Source: Parapedobacter sp037190485 (GTDB lineage Bacteria > Bacteroidota > Bacteroidia > Sphingobacteriales > Sphingobacteriaceae). Taken from it: a DNA stretch of 64,000 bases. Both the position numbers and the translations under genes were made by a program. The stretch is taken from positions 1 to 64,000 of the forward strand of contig JBBCJB010000021.1 of the NCBI GenBank assembly GCA_037190485.1, read 5' to 3'. The notes below the pieces were generated by a model. That model was not told the origin of the DNA. It ran no database searches and saw only the letters and a list, made by a program, of their open reading frames with translations. Positions 1 through 7,307 of this stretch are shown piece by piece (positions within the stretch are counted from its first letter, which is position 1; each line of letters starts with the position of its first letter).

Positions 1-201
1 CTCCACCAGGCTGCCCCCGTTCTTGGCGATTTCCAGCTTCTGCCGGTAGTCGGTCACCAGCGCCGTGTAGGCCGGCAGGTCAGGCTGCACGTCCGGAAAG
101 GCCGCGTTGCCGGTCACGAATTCCACCGTACGGCCACCCAATGTGGCCAACGAATCGTCCGCCCAGCGGCGGTAATCGGTATATACTCGATCTTTTCTCA
201 T
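1..201 (-). CDS. Hypothetical protein, N-terminal part (runs off window)
   Basis: An open frame reads leftwards from an ATG (CAT on the plus strand at 199-201) to the window edge, 67 codons without a stop. It begins MRKDRVYTDYRRWADDSLAT and continues with a charged soluble sequence (LGGRTVEFVTGN, YTALVTDYRQKLEIAKNGG). There is no signal peptide or membrane segment. A purine-rich AAAGATA stretch sits directly before the start. The style resembles small uncharacterised Bacteroidota proteins, but I cannot assign a family from this fragment. Codon use fits a real gene; the C-terminal part lies outside the window. Confidence 0.6.
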   Translation of the reverse strand, partial: MRKDRVYTDYRRWADDSLATLGGRTVEFVTGNAAFPDVQPDLPAYTALVTDYRQKLEIAKNGGSLVE

Positions 202-245
202 TATCTTTGTCTTTTGTCCATTTGTTTTTGTTTTACCGGTTTATG

Positions 246-263
246 GACGCCAAACGTGGCGTC
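246..263. repeat. Small hairpin GACGCCA/TGGCGTC
   Basis: A perfect 7-bp inverted repeat (GACGCCA, loop AACG, TGGCGTC) followed by TCTACACA. It lies upstream of the leftward gene, in the gap before the 21-bp array. Hairpins of the type ...GACGC..GCGTCTCTAC are common between Bacteroidota genes. There is no T-run, so a terminator call is not justified. Confidence 0.4.
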
Positions 264-446
264 TCTACACATCGGCCGGATGGTCCTGCCCGGATGGGGT
301 GTTGCCTTGTTTCCATATCCACTAGTTCGTGTTTCCAAGACCAAATTGGGGAGAAATCGGGAGGTGCCAAAATTCCCGGACAACGACGAACAACAACGGA
401 CAAACCCGGTCGTTTTCCGCGAACAAACGCGAACGAACCAGCCCAT

Positions 447-1095
447 TTGCCATACGTACCTAGCCCGCTGCAATACGTACCTGGCCTTACCGCATATGCC
501 TCGGCGGCGTTGTCCTATGGCAATGGCCTCCTGCCATCTGTCAATACGCCGTTGCCATACGTCAATAGGCCATTGACGTATGTACCTAGGCTATTGCAGT
601 ACGCAAGCAGCTAGAAACAGACGACAATGGCCAAACCGCATACCACATCGGCCTCGCAGCATACGGCAAAGGGCTAAGTGCATATGGCAACGGCCAGTTG
701 CCGGATGCGTTTACCCCAAAGGCATACCTCACCAGCGCCATGCCGTATGCGTTGACGTTGCTGACGCATGCCGATCGGCTAACCGCATATGCGACTGGCG
801 CTTTGCCGTACGGCAAGCGCCCTTCGGTATACCTCAATAGCCAACCGACATACCACACGAGCCAATTGCCGTATGGCAAACGGCGACATGCATACGACAA
901 TAGCCTGGACACCTATGGCAATAGGCTATTGCCGTATGCTGCCTGGCTGGCAGCACACACGTTACCCACCCCCCATACGGCAATGCGCTGGAAGCATATG
1001 GCAATAGCCTAGCAGCATACAGCAATAGCCTGGCAACATACGGCGGCAGGCCGCTGCCGTATGTTGCCCAGCGAAGCGCATACGACAACCGGCCT
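447..1095. repeat. Array of degenerate 21-bp repeats
   Basis: About 650 bases are built from a degenerate unit of 21 bp centred on TTGCCGTATGGCAA-like near-palindromes. The period is easily seen by translation: on either strand open frames show a 7-residue rhythm with Tyr at a fixed place (for example LPYGKRP, LPYGKRR, LPYAAWL on plus; LLYAARL, LPYASSA, LPYGGWV on minus). The frame changes between about 605 and 698, so the array has at least one phase break. The unit is nearly self-complementary, so both strands look alike. No unique spacers separate the units, so this is not a CRISPR. The several open frames that cross it are by-products of the 21-bp period, not genes. Confidence 0.85.
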
Positions 1096-1119
1096 CCTAC
1101 CGGCCTATGCCGCGCCCGC

Positions 1120-1503
1120 TCACCGCCTCCGCCACCGCGCCAGCGCGACCACTTCCGCGCGCACCAACCTTTTGTCGCGCGCGTGGAATGCAACGGTGGT
1201 GAGCTTCCCGGCCTTGCGCAGCTCGTAGAGTTTCGTCCGGCCGAAATAGTCCTCACCGTCTTTGATGGTCATCAGTTCGGATTCGTCGTACTGTGCTTCG
1301 AACCTATCGTCGGCTGTTGCCACCCCTTCGGTCGACGGAATCGATGTCGAGGTGGCCGCCTGCGTTTCGGCCCATCGGATGAACAATTCCACGGCGACGA
1401 CGAACCGTTCGAGCGGAAAGCGTTCGAGGTACTGCAAAAAAAGCAGCAACAGTCTGTAGCTCAAACCCGCGATGCGGATGAGCGATAAAAGATGTCTTGT
1501 CAT
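1120..1503 (-). CDS. Small helix-turn-helix (excisionase/MerR-like) protein
   Basis: 127 residues. The C-terminal half has the form of an excisionase-type winged helix (HTH_17): LMTIKDGEDYFGRTKLYELR followed by AGKLTTVAFHARDKRLVRAEVVALARW, with a recognition-helix-like TKLYELRKAG and a wing. The N-terminal 45 residues are rich in Leu/Phe, and the middle is a Ser/Thr-rich linker. Such proteins bind DNA in mobile elements or small regulatory loci; no integrase is seen nearby. The 3' end lies beside the 21-bp repeat array. Family assignment is by pattern and moderately sure. Confidence 0.6.
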   Translation of the reverse strand: MTRHLLSLIRIAGLSYRLLLLFLQYLERFPLERFVVAVELFIRWAETQAATSTSIPSTEGVATADDRFEAQYDESELMTIKDGEDYFGRTKLYELRKAGKLTTVAFHARDKRLVRAEVVALARWRRR

Positions 1504-1634
1504 TGGTACATGCGATTACGCACCATCTCCATGACAGCAACCCGGCATTGGGCTTACGAAAGCATCGTCCAGCACGCGCCTCGCTCCCTGCACAACCAAG
1601 CAGATGATTGATTTAAACAAAAAAACACGGCAAG

Positions 1635-2696
1635 TTAGCCAATATCCATGAGAAGGTAAAGTCGGAACACGCGATCCTGCTCGTTGGTCTGCAACGTGTA
1701 AGGTCGGCCGAGGAAGTCTAGCGCTTCCGTCATTCCCTTGATTCCCTTCTTCGTGCCCAACGGCATGCCACCGCTTCCGTGCAACGTCTTATTGGTAGCG
1801 ATCAGGACAAGATGTGCCATGTGGTAGCCTACGAAGAATCGCACGGGATGTTCCGGATCGTCCCATACCGCATACTTATCGAAATTCTCCATGATCAGGG
1901 TCACCTGCATCGGGATGACCGTCAACCCGAGGGCGGCCTCTTCCACTTCGAAGACCAGGTTGTCCGTTACGCCGTGCTTCGCTTGGATCAACTTCAGGAA
2001 TGCCCTGGCAATGGCTTCCTCATCGCCCATCCATACGAGGTCGCCCGGCTTCAAACCTGCGTAAAACTGTACGATCTGGTTGAACAAGTGCATGTAATAG
2101 GCCGCTTTCGTCGGGTTTGCGCGCACCAATTCATTGACGGTGCGCAGTAAGTTGGCATAGAGGTGCGGAATCAACGATTGCTGCAGGTTGGCCTGTTGGA
2201 GGTCGTTCAGCCTGATCATCAGCACCTCCACTTCCGCTTCCAGTTCATCCCGTCGCTGTTCCACTTTCGCGAATTTCAGGTAGAACAGCGCAAAGATGAC
2301 CCCGGCATACAGGAATACGACCTGATCCAGGAAATTCACGATGTTCACGGTAACTTCATCCGCATCGGTATCCAGGCCTACATCCGCCGTACCCATGACC
2401 GCGCTCACCGCCGACAGCAACACGGGGATGGCGATCACTTCGGCAAGCACCACACCACCCATGCGCAGTGCGGTACGCAGATTGAACCGATTCCATTGCG
2501 GGTTGGCGAATGGGAACAGGATAAGCACCGACAGGTAGAACGATACGATGTGGATGGTCAGGAAACCGAAATAGTCGCCCCAATGAAAGGGTTCACGCAG
2601 GGCGACGAAATAGCAGTAAAGCCAATAGAAAAACGCCCACGCCGCCCATCCCGCCAGGTGATTGGCCTTGTTTATCCGGAATTTAAGTTCCCCCAT
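1635..2696 (-). CDS. LytS/YehU-like membrane histidine kinase, atypical
   Basis: 353 residues. The N-terminal half has about four membrane helices (for example WAAWAFFYWLYCYFVAL, FLTIHIVSFYLSVLILF, VVLAEVIAIPVLLSAVSAV, VVFLYAGVIFALFYLKF). A coiled linker (VEQRRDELEAEVEVL) and a His_kinase-like domain follow. The phosphoacceptor region reads LQQSLIPHLYANLLRTVNEL, where the family norm is QINPHFLFNSLN, and the N-box reads LIMENFDKYA instead of LVENAIKHG. The His and Asn are kept but flanks are unusual. The start overlaps the end of the upstream response-regulator gene by 14 bases, so the two are co-transcribed and probably translationally coupled. It likely phosphorylates that LytTR regulator; the signal is unknown. 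Confidence 0.8.
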   Translation of the reverse strand: MGELKFRINKANHLAGWAAWAFFYWLYCYFVALREPFHWGDYFGFLTIHIVSFYLSVLILFPFANPQWNRFNLRTALRMGGVVLAEVIAIPVLLSAVSAVMGTADVGLDTDADEVTVNIVNFLDQVVFLYAGVIFALFYLKFAKVEQRRDELEAEVEVLMIRLNDLQQANLQQSLIPHLYANLLRTVNELVRANPTKAAYYMHLFNQIVQFYAGLKPGDLVWMGDEEAIARAFLKLIQAKHGVTDNLVFEVEEAALGLTVIPMQVTLIMENFDKYAVWDDPEHPVRFFVGYHMAHLVLIATNKTLHGSGGMPLGTKKGIKGMTEALDFLGRPYTLQTNEQDRVFRLYLLMDIG

Positions 2697-3462
2697 CGTT
2701 CCCTCCGTCGCCTAGCCCATACCGTTTGATGTAGTCCATGAACGACTTCTTGCCTTCGCCCAGCAACCTGAACACTTCGCCGTTTACCTCCACGTCATTC
2801 CCGCTCCATTTGCCATGGTGCAACATGTTGATCACGGCGCTTTTGTTGACGAAGATGAACAGGCCCGTCGGCTCGATGAGCGAGAACGCGTACGCCAACG
2901 TAGCCCGCACGGTGTAGCGAACCGTATCGGCGATCGGCTGCTTATCGTTGGTCCTTACGGTGACCTCTACGTAATTCTGGCTGTACGTGAGGGAGAGGAT
3001 TTCGGCGATGTCGACAGCGTGGTATTTCTTGTCGCCGCGATGCAACACGTAAAGCCTATCAAATTTCACATACATCGGGATCTCATCGCCGTAGCGCCTG
3101 AAAAAACGATCCAACACGCGCATGCGGATCTGGTCGCAGGTAACGGGCTTTTGCAGGTGTTCGTCGCCCAGCGCATCCAGCACCAGTCCCTTCTGCCCGA
3201 CCAACCCGGTCACGAACACCAAGAGCTTGCAGAACCTCGCCAGCGATGGCCCCGCACCAAGCCCGTCTTCGTCGCGCAAGCGGATGTCGCAAAAGATGAT
3301 GTCAGGGTGTGGCTTGCCCTGCATCGACGCCATCGCCTCCTGTGCGGATGTATAGCGCCCCAAGCAACGCAATTGCCGGGTTTTGGACGCTTCCTTGACG
3401 ATCCAATCCAAATCGGCGAGGTTGTCATCGATGGCGATGTAGGTAAATTCGAAATGTCCCAT
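2683..3462 (-). CDS. LytTR-family response regulator
   Basis: 259 residues. A receiver domain comes first: acidic pair in YIAIDDNLADLDW, phosphoacceptor Asp in IIFCDIRLRDEDGL, Thr/Lys region VFVTGL and LQKPVT. A C-terminal LytTR DNA-binding domain follows (YVLHRGDKKYHAVDIAEILSL, YVEVTVRTNDKQPIADTVRYTVRATLAYAF, FIFVNKSAVINM). I chose the ATG giving MGHFEFTYIAIDDN, because an upstream in-frame ATG would add 40 residues with no family counterpart. It heads a two-gene operon with the LytS-like kinase. It presumably binds direct repeats upstream of a target gene; none was identified. Confidence 0.85.
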   Translation of the reverse strand: MGHFEFTYIAIDDNLADLDWIVKEASKTRQLRCLGRYTSAQEAMASMQGKPHPDIIFCDIRLRDEDGLGAGPSLARFCKLLVFVTGLVGQKGLVLDALGDEHLQKPVTCDQIRMRVLDRFFRRYGDEIPMYVKFDRLYVLHRGDKKYHAVDIAEILSLTYSQNYVEVTVRTNDKQPIADTVRYTVRATLAYAFSLIEPTGLFIFVNKSAVINMLHHGKWSGNDVEVNGEVFRLLGEGKKSFMDYIKRYGLGDGGNDGGT

Positions 3463-3617
3463 AGGGTCGTTGATTAAACGAAAGGTTAAAGGTACGCATT
3501 TTTTTCGTTCGACACTGGAAACCGGCCACTTGGACACACGAAAAGGCGGGTTCGACACAAAAAATCCACGAACGGTGGCCAAATATCCATTTTCGGACGA
3601 ACAAAATAAATGGATTT

Positions 3618-3857
3618 ATGAAAACATCACAAAAACTAGCCCCGTTGCTACTGACCGCTGCCCTCGGATTGGGCGGCAACCTGTTGAAAAGCCCATCGGT
3701 ACCCCTGCTGGCCGATTATCCGAAAGCGAATATCGCGGCTGGCGCGGACCTGCGCGGGATTTTCATCATTGACAAGAAGTGGATTTTCCCCCGTCCGTCG
3801 TACGCACCGCAGGCGAACGGGTCGGCCTACGAGATCCTGTCGATGTACGGGCAATGA
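3618..3857 (+). CDS. Small exported protein/peptide precursor
   Basis: 79 residues. The N-terminus is a signal peptide (MKTSQKLAPLLLTAALGLGGN), followed by a mature part of roughly 55 residues (ADLRGIFIIDKKWIFPRP...YEILSMYGQ) with aromatic residues and no cysteine. Its stop overlaps the next start in an ATGA junction at 3854-3857, which ties it to the downstream membrane genes. Position and size suit a peptide precursor handled by the HTTM protein, by analogy with SdpC, but there is no visible sequence similarity to SdpC. Function is inferred only. Confidence 0.55.
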   Translation: MKTSQKLAPLLLTAALGLGGNLLKSPSVPLLADYPKANIAAGADLRGIFIIDKKWIFPRPSYAPQANGSAYEILSMYGQ

Positions 3858-4402
3858 CCATGCGGCTGCGCCGGATCATCCCAGCGGTGGTACTGGTCGG
3901 CCACCTCTTCCTGGCACTCCGCCTCAACTGCGCGAGTGCCGGGATTTGGCCTTGCGACCCCAACGACAATCCGATGGTGTACGCCTATGCCCGCTTGGTC
4001 GGCCTCACCTGCACCTATGGCTTCTTCGCGCCGCGGGTGGCCAGTCCCTGCTACCTCGAGATCGGATTGGAATCGCCGACGGGTACCGACACGGTAACCG
4101 TTCCCGTCCACGCACTCTCGGGCAATGAAGGCCGTTTGCGTTACCGGAGCCTGTCCACGCTGTTCCTTGACATGGCCCCGCAGTCGGGCCGCGAAACGGT
4201 CGCTGCCGACACGGCTTTCAACAAGCGGATCGCCCGCGCCTTCGCCCGGTCGATCGCCGAACGCGAAGCCCGCCAGGCCGGGCGGCGGCTCGCGTACCTC
4301 CGCGTGGTGGTGTACCGCCATCCGGAACTGGACCGGTTCGCGGAAAACCCGGAACCCCGCTTAATCACCTTGTATGAATACGAATACCCCGCCCCCCGAT
4401 AA
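3854..4402 (+). CDS. SdpA-like/YGFFAP-type membrane-anchored protein
   Basis: 182 residues from the ATG at 3854, which overlaps the previous stop as ATGA. One N-terminal membrane segment (IIPAVVLVGHLFLALRL) is followed by a probably extracytoplasmic domain. It carries the hallmark TYGFFAPRV and then YLEIGL, seen in proteins that accompany HTTM-domain proteins. The C-terminal region has LAYLRVVVYRHPELDRF and ends LYEYEYPAPR. The partner gene begins 29 bases before this one ends. In the Sdp system, SdpA and SdpB act together to mature a secreted toxin; similarity to SdpA here is by layout and the FFAP motif, not by confident homology. Confidence 0.6.
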   Translation: MTMRLRRIIPAVVLVGHLFLALRLNCASAGIWPCDPNDNPMVYAYARLVGLTCTYGFFAPRVASPCYLEIGLESPTGTDTVTVPVHALSGNEGRLRYRSLSTLFLDMAPQSGRETVAADTAFNKRIARAFARSIAEREARQAGRRLAYLRVVVYRHPELDRFAENPEPRLITLYEYEYPAPR

Positions 4403-5294
4403 CCGCGATTGGATCGACGTGTTCCGCACCGGGATCGCCTGCGTGCTGCTGGCCATGCTGCTCGGCCTATGGCCGGACTATACGCGCCTGTTCGCGCCGG
4501 ATGGTGTGGCCGATCACCGGCTTTTCGCCTTGCACCAGCCGCCCTTGTTCGCCTTCGTGCCGTCGATACACGGCAGCGTATGGTTGCCGATCGCCTACGC
4601 CCTGCTGTGCCTGCTGCTGGCGGCACGCGTCTACGCGCGCGGCGTCTCGCTGGCGCTGCTGCTCGTGCATGGATACCTCTTTACCGACCGCTACGCGGCG
4701 GTCAGCTACGGTGCGGATTACATCGCCAGCACGTGCCTCGTGTTCAGCGCGTTGCTGCCCGGCGCAAGCGGTGCCAACTGGCCGCGCACGGGCGACTACC
4801 TGCGCTTGTTGCAGGCCTATGTGTGCATCGTCTATTTCTTCGCGGGTTTCGGCAAGCTGCTCGGCCCCACCTGGCGCAACGGCGAAGCGCTCTGGAAGGC
4901 GGCCACCCAGCCGGGATTCGAAAGCTTTTTCAAGCCAAACCTGCTGTTCCTGGGCGACTACCCGCTGTTGTGGGTGGTCGGCGGGTGGCTGGTGATGATC
5001 ATTGAAGTGGCCTACGCGGTATTCATCTGGTTCAAGGCCACCCGCCGCTATTGGTTGGTTGCAACCATCGGCCTGCACGTGGGCATCGCCCTGCTCTTTG
5101 GGCTGTATTCCTTCGCCGCGTTGATGATCGTCCTGAACCTGGCGGCGTTCCACTATCCCTACCTTATCCCTTCAGTACGCAAGACATCCAGCAGAATACC
5201 ATGGTACAACCCCTTCCGGCACGCCCATCCGCGTGGCGAAACCCCTTCGCGATCGGGCTTCCCGGACAGCAATCCAACCGCTTCGGATGTATGA
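4374..5294 (+). CDS. HTTM (vitamin K carboxylase-like/SdpB-like) membrane protein
   Basis: 306 residues with many hydrophobic helices. Family signatures are YVCIVYFFAGFGKLLGPTWRNGEALW and the later LVATIGLHVGIALLFGLYSFAALMIVLNLAAF. HTTM proteins include gamma-carboxylases and SdpB, which helps mature a killing peptide. The gene overlaps the SdpA-like gene upstream (29 bases) and the AraC gene downstream (8 bases), so four genes form one transcription unit. A role in processing or handling the small exported protein at 3618 is a reasonable guess. The membrane topology and HTTM assignment are more secure than the function. Confidence 0.75.
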   Translation: MNTNTPPPDNRDWIDVFRTGIACVLLAMLLGLWPDYTRLFAPDGVADHRLFALHQPPLFAFVPSIHGSVWLPIAYALLCLLLAARVYARGVSLALLLVHGYLFTDRYAAVSYGADYIASTCLVFSALLPGASGANWPRTGDYLRLLQAYVCIVYFFAGFGKLLGPTWRNGEALWKAATQPGFESFFKPNLLFLGDYPLLWVVGGWLVMIIEVAYAVFIWFKATRRYWLVATIGLHVGIALLFGLYSFAALMIVLNLAAFHYPYLIPSVRKTSSRIPWYNPFRHAHPRGETPSRSGFPDSNPTASDV

Positions 5295-6279
5295 TCCCAT
5301 CATCCATCACGTCCTGCGGGCCTATCCGTCCGCCGCCTTGGTGAAGGAACCGCCCTTCTGGTCTACGGCGAAGCTGCGTTGCGCTGACCCGGGGAAACCG
5401 CACCACATCGCCCATCCCGATTTCGGCCTTTCCTATTGCCATTACGACGGGGCCGACACCTTCATCGCCGTACTGGAAATCCATGCGCGCACCGCGGTGG
5501 AATTCGCGGTGGAATGCAGCCACCACGACCTGCACGGCTGTTACCTGGAGCAGGGCGAGGTCACGGCAAGCCAAGGCGACGATAGCCTTGACCTGCATAC
5601 GGGGCAGTATGCACTCGTGTATGCGCCGAAGGGCGATTACCGCGTGCGCATCGAGGCAGGCATGACCGTCGTGCGGCTGTGGAGCACCAACAACCGCACG
5701 CTGAAGCGCGACCGCGACAAGAAGGCGCTGTCGCCGCTCGGCACGCTATTGAACCTGTGGGTGAGTAAAGGCGCGCGCTGCCACCACAGCCGCGTATTGC
5801 CGTTCAGCGGGCCGTGCGTGAACATCTGGGACCAACTGGCCATCCTGCCCCACCTCCGCCCGCTCACCATGGACAACCGGCTGCGCGAACTCATCACCGA
5901 CCTTATTTATTGCTGCATCGATGCGTTGCAGACCAACCGCAAGGATGGCAACGAGTCGTTGACGCTGGTGCATGCCGTGCGACGGGATATCGTGTCTACC
6001 CTCCGGCTCGGCGAGGTGCCGCGCGTGCAGGAGCTAGCAGACAAGCATGAGGTTGTCGTCAAAACGATGCTCCGGCACCATCAACGCCTTTACGGCACAT
6101 CGATCAAGAAATTCATCTCGCGAACCCGCCTTCGGCAGGCACACTTCCTCCTCTCCTATACTTCGCTTACGGTCAAGGAAGTGGCCTACACGGTCGGCTA
6201 CGGCAGCGAAGCCGAATTCAAGGAGGCCTACAAAAGACAATTCAACTACTTACCCTCAGAAACGCCCAGAAGGCAGTAA
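5287..6279 (+). CDS. AraC-family transcriptional regulator
   Basis: 330 residues from the ATG at 5287 (MYDPIIHHVLRAYP). This start overlaps the end of the HTTM gene; an upstream ATG at 5233 would add 18 residues of poor quality. The C-terminal 100 residues are a typical AraC DNA-binding domain with two HTH units (VQELADKHEVVVKTMLRHHQRLYG and LTVKEVAYTVGYGSEAEFKEAYKRQF, ending YLPSETPRRQ). The N-terminal domain is a probable ligand/cupin-like sensor without a recognised family. As the last gene of the overlapping cassette it may regulate that cassette. Confidence 0.85.
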   Translation: MYDPIIHHVLRAYPSAALVKEPPFWSTAKLRCADPGKPHHIAHPDFGLSYCHYDGADTFIAVLEIHARTAVEFAVECSHHDLHGCYLEQGEVTASQGDDSLDLHTGQYALVYAPKGDYRVRIEAGMTVVRLWSTNNRTLKRDRDKKALSPLGTLLNLWVSKGARCHHSRVLPFSGPCVNIWDQLAILPHLRPLTMDNRLRELITDLIYCCIDALQTNRKDGNESLTLVHAVRRDIVSTLRLGEVPRVQELADKHEVVVKTMLRHHQRLYGTSIKKFISRTRLRQAHFLLSYTSLTVKEVAYTVGYGSEAEFKEAYKRQFNYLPSETPRRQ

Positions 6280-6348
6280 AATGGCCGTTGTCTCTCCTTG
6301 ATCAGACGTGTCCTTTTTTCCTGCCAATCGGTGTCCGATTTTCTACGA

Positions 6349-6376
6349 TTTGGGTCTATCCGGTGATTTACCTTTG
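6349..6376 (+). promoter_or_regulatory. Putative Bacteroidota promoter upstream of the MauE-like gene
   Basis: TTTG at 6349-6352 and TACCTTTG at 6369-6376, separated by 16 bases, fit the Bacteroidota consensus TTTG...TAnnTTTG. The start codon lies at 6393. The same 16-base spacing occurs at 30245 and 31703 in this window. Confidence 0.5.
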
Positions 6377-6392
6377 TTTTCATGGAAAAGCC

Positions 6393-6911
6393 ATGAAAAA
6401 AACAGCCTTACATAACGCATTGCATTCAAAGGTTACCTATTGGATTGTCCTGAGCCTCACGGCGGCATTGCTGGCCGGTACGGCGATCGACAAAGGGCTG
6501 AACCACCATATCTTTGCGATCCAGCTCAAACTGGTGCCGTTTGCGCCTTTCAAGTGGGCGGCGCCCGTGCTTTCCAAAGCGGTGCCCGCCATCCACGCCC
6601 TGCTGGTCATCGGGCTGTTCATCGAGCGCCTCCCGCGCATCGGGGCCGTGAGGCAACGTGCGATACGTGCCGCAACGGGCCTGTTTTCGGTCTATGCACT
6701 TTACATCACCGGGATGCTCATCGCCTATACCAAGGCGGAGCTGCCCTGCACGTGCGGCGGCATCCATACCGCCTTCGGTTGGTGGCTGCAACTATTGATC
6801 AACGTGATTTTGGCGTCGGGCTGCTACCAAGCCTGGCGGATAGGCCGCAGACGGCCGCATACAACCTTGGTGCACGCACCAAACCATTCGATTCATTTAT
6901 TAACAAATTAA
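6393..6911 (+). CDS. MauE/DoxX-like membrane protein
   Basis: 172 residues from the ATG at 6393 (MKKTALHNALHSK). Four to five membrane helices are visible (WIVLSLTAALLAGTAI, WAAPVLSKAVPAIHALLVIGLF, GLFSVYALYITGMLIAY, WWLQLLINVILASGCY). The signature ELPCTCGGIHTAFGWWLQL, with a Cys-x-Cys pair before the last helix, matches MauE-like proteins, which are linked to disulfide handling in the periplasm. An 11-base gap separates it from a DUF6520 peptide gene. A TlpA-type thioredoxin and SusC/D genes lie next on the other strand, a grouping often seen in Sphingobacteriaceae. Confidence 0.75.
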   Translation: MKKTALHNALHSKVTYWIVLSLTAALLAGTAIDKGLNHHIFAIQLKLVPFAPFKWAAPVLSKAVPAIHALLVIGLFIERLPRIGAVRQRAIRAATGLFSVYALYITGMLIAYTKAELPCTCGGIHTAFGWWLQLLINVILASGCYQAWRIGRRRPHTTLVHAPNHSIHLLTN

Positions 6912-6922
6912 ATTCAAAAGCC

Positions 6923-7246
6923 ATGAAAAAAGTATTCATGCAAATCAAGAAGTCGATCGGGATGATCGCAATGGGCGCGGCCGTACTGGCGGTGACATTA
7001 AACGTGGTTTCGGCCAATGCGAAGTCTAACAAAACTGGCCGTAGCAGCCACTTTTGGTACCTGATCGACAGTACCGGAAAGGTCGCCACGATTTTGGGTA
7101 CAATGGACGATGACCAAGTCGTAAACTTTTATGGTTGCGATGATCAAGGAGGAACCTATTGCGCGGCAGGCTTCAATGCTGATGCCGGGCTGGACGAAGG
7201 AGATGACGCTACCCACGCTCCGGAAATCCTGACCAAGGCTCCATGA
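6923..7246 (+). CDS. DUF6520 small secreted protein
   Basis: 107 residues. A signal peptide (KSIGMIAMGAAVLAVTLNVVSANA) precedes a short mature part. The mature part has the two-cysteine pattern FYGCDDQGGTYCAAGFNAD typical of DUF6520 proteins, which often sit beside MauE-like and SusC/D genes in this phylum. The ribosome-binding context AAAAGCCATGAAAAAA is nearly the same as that of the MauE gene before it. The role is unknown. Confidence 0.7.
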   Translation: MKKVFMQIKKSIGMIAMGAAVLAVTLNVVSANAKSNKTGRSSHFWYLIDSTGKVATILGTMDDDQVVNFYGCDDQGGTYCAAGFNADAGLDEGDDATHAPEILTKAP

Positions 7247-7273
7247 CAATCGACTGATTTCCATTCAACGAAC

Positions 7274-7306
7274 GGAGTAGGCGCGATTTACGCACCTACT
7301 CCTTTT
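7274..7306 (+). terminator. Rho-independent terminator between convergent genes
   Basis: The hairpin GGAGTAGG-C-GCG / CGC-A-CCTACTCC is followed by TTTT at 7303-7306. It lies 27 bases after the DUF6520 stop and directly before the end of the leftward TlpA-like gene, so it may serve both strands. Confidence 0.8.
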
Positions 7307-7307
7307 A

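Noticed and set aside
447..1095. CRISPR array or coding repeats
   Set aside because: The units are directly adjacent, degenerate and 21 bp long, with no unique spacers and no cas genes. The open frames shift phase and have no start context or family.
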